NCBI GenBank assembly: GCA_900618425.1
Contig: UZAN01055151.1
Span: 1 to 11,433, forward strand
Direction: 5' to 3'
Source of the DNA: Echinostoma caproni
Lineage: Eukaryota > Platyhelminthes > Trematoda > Plagiorchiida > Echinostomatidae
Length of the DNA stretch: 11,433 nucleotides
A model generated the notes under the pieces. It saw only the letters and a program-made list of their open reading frames with translations, did no database searches and was not told where the DNA came from. Made by a program: the position numbers and the translations under genes. Positions 8,858 through 11,433 of this stretch are shown here, piece after piece. Within the stretch, counting starts at the first letter, position 1. The number at the start of each line of letters is the position of its first letter.

Positions 8858-9376
8858 CTATGCCGTTCTTCTATTACAGACTGGTAGAATTTCAACGGGG
8901 TTGCAGAGGTAAAACATTCGATTGAGTGTTTTGGTGAAAAAGGGTGACTGCATTATGCAAAGAAGGATAGGAGGAAAAACACGAACAAATAACACAAATG
9001 AAATGCTTAAGAAGAAGAGTGTTTCTGTACTGTGAGCGGGATGGGGGTATACTACGGGTCTCATGAGAATAAAAGCATGATCACTAGTGAAGACGTGTAC
9101 TGTTAGTTTTGGGGTAAAATGGTCTGAATGAATAGTGCTTACCTTCGGGGATAAGAAACTGTCAGTTAAGCCAAACGAGTTTGCGGAATAAGCGGATGTG
9201 TGATTAGTCACTAACAACAATGTGGCGACCGTCGTCTCACAATGGAACGAAAGATGGTATAAATACGTCAAAGAAAGACGAAATCTGAGGTTGAGCATGA
9301 ATTTGTATGATGATATATATGTATTATATTTGCAAAAATCTATGGAACCATTAAATAGTTGACCATTCGATGCCAC
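8858..9376 (-). pseudogene. Possible endonuclease/linker remnant of the minus-strand LINE
   Basis: A 172-codon frame lies on the same strand as the RT relic and upstream of it, where the apurinic-endonuclease-like domain and linker of a jockey/CR1 LINE should be. It contains two S-D-H triplets, H-S-D-H-F near residues 83-87 and T-S-D-H-A-F-I-L further on. S-D-H is the conserved end motif of that endonuclease domain. The spacing from S-D-H to the RT K-T-S-V-G block is about 200 codons, which is plausible. The rest of the frame shows no convincing endonuclease similarity and has a composition that chance could give. Treat as a positional guess; it may be non-coding. Confidence 0.25.
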
Positions 9377-9399
9377 TGGCGAATAATAATAAAAATTCC

Positions 9400-9437
9400 T
9401 GTGACGTCATTGAAACCGAAATGGTCGGAGATGTGTA
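9400..9437 (-). repeat. 38-bp repeat, copy 1 (inverted relative to copy 2)
   Basis: The reverse complement of this segment matches 10475-10512 at 32 of 38 positions, including an exact 15-mer ATTTCGGTTTCAATG and an exact 9-mer TACACATCT. Resemblance fades outside the 38 bp. An 8-bp palindrome TGACGTCA, the cAMP-response-element core, falls inside this copy at 9402-9409 and is not conserved in the other. Confidence 0.65.
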
Positions 9438-10061
9438 CAGTACTAATAATTGTCTTACTTTCCCTATTCCTTTCAGGCGCACAATGGTTGAATACGGTAA
9501 ACACCAAAGACAAACAAATGGAAGAATCAGGAAATACATGAGAACCCATAATAGATACAAACCTTGTGTGTCCCCTCGTCCCAGATAGAGCTTGTACATT
9601 AGTTTTTGCCATTCATTCTGTGCTACAATACACGTTCGTGCTCCATGGTCGTGTTTTACCTTTGTGAGCGTGTCTGACAGCGAGTCTGTGGTAACGAGTG
9701 TCTACTACTATCGTTTCAGAGCATTGCTGTGGGTCTCCATACGTGATGGGTAATTTCTGTACCCAGCTCACATTTGATGTTAGAGGTGTGATATGGAAAG
9801 TCGAAAAGAAGAGCAATCAACAACAGGCACACCCGTGGTATGTCCCTTCATTCTCGCCTATTGGACCCAGCTTCTCCAACCGAATGTCTTCTCTCCGGGG
9901 GACGACTAGGAGTTGTGGGAGGAATTCGTGTGAGGAATTAGTTGCGCATGCAGCCGACGACGGACTTGCAGTCGTTTATTATCGGATTTTTATCTGACAA
10001 TTTAGCAACGTGGTTCCTCGGTTGTTGCCTACCCCCAGACACCAACCCCGAAACCGTATGA
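9438..10061. other. No recognisable gene
   Basis: Several overlapping frames of 60-99 codons exist on both strands, none with a domain I recognise. The part right of about 9940 continues in the same frame as the Gag relic with stops, so it could be a badly decayed Gag N-terminus, but I could not match it to anything. Confidence 0.4.
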
Positions 10062-10472
10062 AGCCACTTAAGGCGACTATGTGACAATACCACACCCGCG
10101 GGCATCTACCTTGGAAACTTCCTCGAGCGCAAGCAGACTGAGTCTGAGTTTGTACAAGACTTTCTTGGAGGATTGCAAGAACTGGCGCTACGAGTATTCC
10201 CAGGCGTTTCGGCGGAGGAAGTCGAAAAGCAAGTCCGACTTCGCACCGGCGACCATAGTGCTGGGGCTTAGGTACAAAAATTGCGCAGTCCGCCGTCGAC
10301 AATGAACAAAGCCGTGGAGATAGCCACTAGCTTCGAGGTGGTCGAAGAGGCAAGAACATCATGCAATGCATTATCGATACGTTCACGTCCAAGCCGCGAT
10401 CACCTGGTCCCTACTCGCTCAGCCCGCAGTTGGGAGTGGAAGGTGAACATCTCCCAGAGAGACTGCCCGTAA
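10062..10472 (+). pseudogene. LTR retrotransposon Gag relic (Ty3/gypsy-like)
   Basis: One frame is open from the stop at 10059-10061 to a stop at 10269-10271, and then to a terminal stop at 10470-10472. It reads like the retrotransposon Gag (capsid) domain: F-L-E-R-K-Q-T-E-S-E-F-V (about 10119-10154), then D-F...L-Q-E-L-A...F-P-G-V-S-A-E-E-V (about 10158-10215), then K-L-R-S-P-P-S-T-M-N-K-A-V (about 10278-10316) and E-I-A-T-S-F-E (about 10317-10337). In Ty3/gypsy-type Gag the F..R+Q..ES...F...L..LA..FP block is followed by a F..GL motif and a PP.tl..A..iA..E helix, and this order is kept. The F..GL motif is damaged just before the internal stop. No zinc knuckle, protease or RT of the same element follows, and no LTR was found. 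Gag packages element RNA; this copy cannot. The low lesion count suggests a younger relic than the LINE halves, or local selection by chance. Confidence 0.72.
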
Positions 10473-10474
10473 TA

Positions 10475-10512
10475 TACACATCTGCGATTATTTCGGTTTC
10501 AATGTCATTACA
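10475..10512 (+). repeat. 38-bp repeat, copy 2
   Basis: Inverted, diverged copy of 9400-9437 (32 of 38 identical), starting three bases after the stop of the Gag relic. Read on the strand opposite to Gag, both copies share I-E-T-E, two hydrophobic residues, a small residue, then D-V-Y, with mostly conservative differences. This may mean the pair derives from a coding segment of some element, though at this length chance cannot be ruled out. Confidence 0.65.
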
Positions 10513-11019
10513 CTCCAAATGCATCCACCTCCCCGATGTAAGTGATCATTGCACTTCCAGGTTTTTTCTCACAGTGCTTCCTGACCTTACGGAACCATTT
10601 GCAGACCATTGATTTCAACCAATGAGTTCTGAATAGTTTGCTAGAGCTTGGATTATTGAATGCAAACGACATGATTGTTACTAGGGGGTCCCGTTTTATT
10701 TTCGTTTCAGCAGATATCCAAAAATGAGAAAACTGTAGACCATAAAAGTCACGACACTGAGTAAATTATGCTTGAAACTGGTTAACTGTGATTGTGTTAC
10801 TACAGTCTTTCTTCTGGTTCTTAAGCAGTATTCACCACAAACCCAAATAAATCTCAGCTGGAAGAAAGGCAGCATGGCCAATCGAAAGGCCAGGCCCCTA
10901 TCCCGGAGGTTGGCACTCCTAATCCAAGTGGGGACAATGCTGATGAGCTGGAAGAGCACAAATCAACTGCTTAATGCTCTTTGTCTGTCTTTGAATCCAT
11001 AGCCTTAGGGCAAGTCGGA
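10513..11019. other. No clear gene; possible decayed LINE sequence at right end
   Basis: Frames of up to about 87 codons occur but none shows a domain. The last 50-100 bp lead in frame into the RT relic at 11020 and could be its worn upstream part. No Gag zinc knuckle, protease or LTR was seen after the Gag relic. Confidence 0.4.
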
Positions 11020-11433
11020 CCGCTTAAATCTGCTTCCGGAAAGTTGGAAATAGCGCTGATCCCACGCTTACCATCAGCGTTTATTCGATCGCACATGGAA
11101 TACGCTGTTCGAGTGTGGAATCCATGGTTAAACTGCGACAAGAATGCACTAGAACGTCCGCAGAGGATGGCAACAATATTGGTAAGTGGTCTGTAGAAGC
11201 AAGACCTACTCCAGATTTCTGCAAATATTGGATCTTTACTCATCCAAGTACCGTCGACCTCGGGTGTACCTAAACTGCATCAACCCAACCATCCTTGCCA
11301 GACTTTGTTGGTTTTATCTCAAAATAATTATCTCAAGGAACATTCACTGAGGTTGAGGATCCAGGACAGTCACCTAGATTGCTGAAATAACTGGTTTGCA
11401 GAGTGAACGTTGCATGGAATTCTAACTCCATCC
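11020..11433 (+). pseudogene. CR1/L2/jockey-like LINE RT relic, C-terminal part, cut by window end
   Basis: A-F-I-R-S-H-M-E-Y-A-V-R-V-W-N-P-W-L (about 11077-11130) followed by L-E-R-P-Q-R-M-A-T (about 11149-11175) matches the VRPHLEYA..VWNPWL...LERVQRRAT block, which is diagnostic of the RT thumb region of CR1- and jockey-type LINEs. A stop follows at about 11194-11196. In a shifted frame, L-Q-I-L-D-L...K-Y-R-R-P-R (about 11219-11262) matches the L..L.L.sL.YRR.RGDL block. Further on, H-S-L-R-L (about 11343-11357) and F-A-E then R-V-N-V-A-W-N (about 11400-11420, another frame) match the RGHSLKL...FF..RVV..WN.LP ending. At least two frameshifts and two stops are visible. It differs in its diagnostic blocks from the relics at 5934-6571 and 7890-8640, so it is a separate family. 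The element probably ends shortly beyond the window. Confidence 0.85.

Noticed and set aside
9402..9409. TGACGTCA as a cAMP-response element
   Set aside because: A perfect 8-bp site can occur by chance, no promoter or gene start is nearby, and the second copy of the surrounding repeat lacks it.
9340..9612. S-D-H-F-G-F in a 90-codon minus frame as the endonuclease end motif
   Set aside because: The same DNA is one copy of the 38-bp repeat pair, and conservation between the copies is better in a different frame on the opposite strand; the rest of the frame lacks endonuclease character.
9979..10302. 107-codon minus frame
   Set aside because: It is the shadow of the Gag relic, which has clear family-like block order on the plus strand.
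1..11433. CRISPR array, operon, phage or other prokaryotic system
   Set aside because: There are no direct repeats with regular unique spacers and no clustered long reading frames or ribosome-binding sites; microsatellites and Pol III and retrotransposon features point to an animal genome.

Overview
The window looks like intergenic or intronic DNA from an animal nuclear genome. It holds trinucleotide and dinucleotide microsatellites, an RNA polymerase III promoter of tRNA type, and frame-broken relics of non-LTR and LTR retrotransposons. No long intact reading frame is present, and nothing has prokaryotic gene layout. The RT and Gag relics resemble families common in digenean flatworms such as liver flukes. 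That host assignment is an inference from remembered family character, not a search result.

Layout. Positions 1-5700 carry simple repeats (an imperfect AGT tract near 242-326, an 88-bp AGT array at 581-668, a short CA run at 1361-1381), one perfect AT-rich palindrome at 4995-5022, and otherwise nothing I can recognise as a gene. Positions 5741-5940 hold a tRNA-like unit with A box, B box, T-run and A-rich tail, best read as a SINE. It abuts a plus-strand LINE relic (5934-6571) that runs from RT motif C through the thumb region and stops at a short AGT array. A minus-strand LINE relic at 7890-8640 covers the other half of RT, from the fingers through motifs A and B to motif C. More doubtful upstream sequence of the same strand lies at 8858-9376. 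Positions 10062-10472 (+) hold a Gag relic of an LTR retrotransposon of Ty3/gypsy type with few lesions. Positions 11020-11433 (+) hold the C-terminal RT region of a different, CR1/L2/jockey-like LINE, cut by the window end.

The genes do not work together as a pathway: this is a graveyard of several unrelated transposable elements. The most interesting structural point is that the two LINE relics at 5934-6571 (+) and 7890-8640 (-) are complementary halves of one RT domain. They break at the same place, the motif C aspartate region, and share a 9-bp match in inverted orientation at the two breakpoints. An inversion of about 2 kb through one old insertion would explain this, but two independently truncated copies remain possible. 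I saw no intact host gene and no convincing new system.
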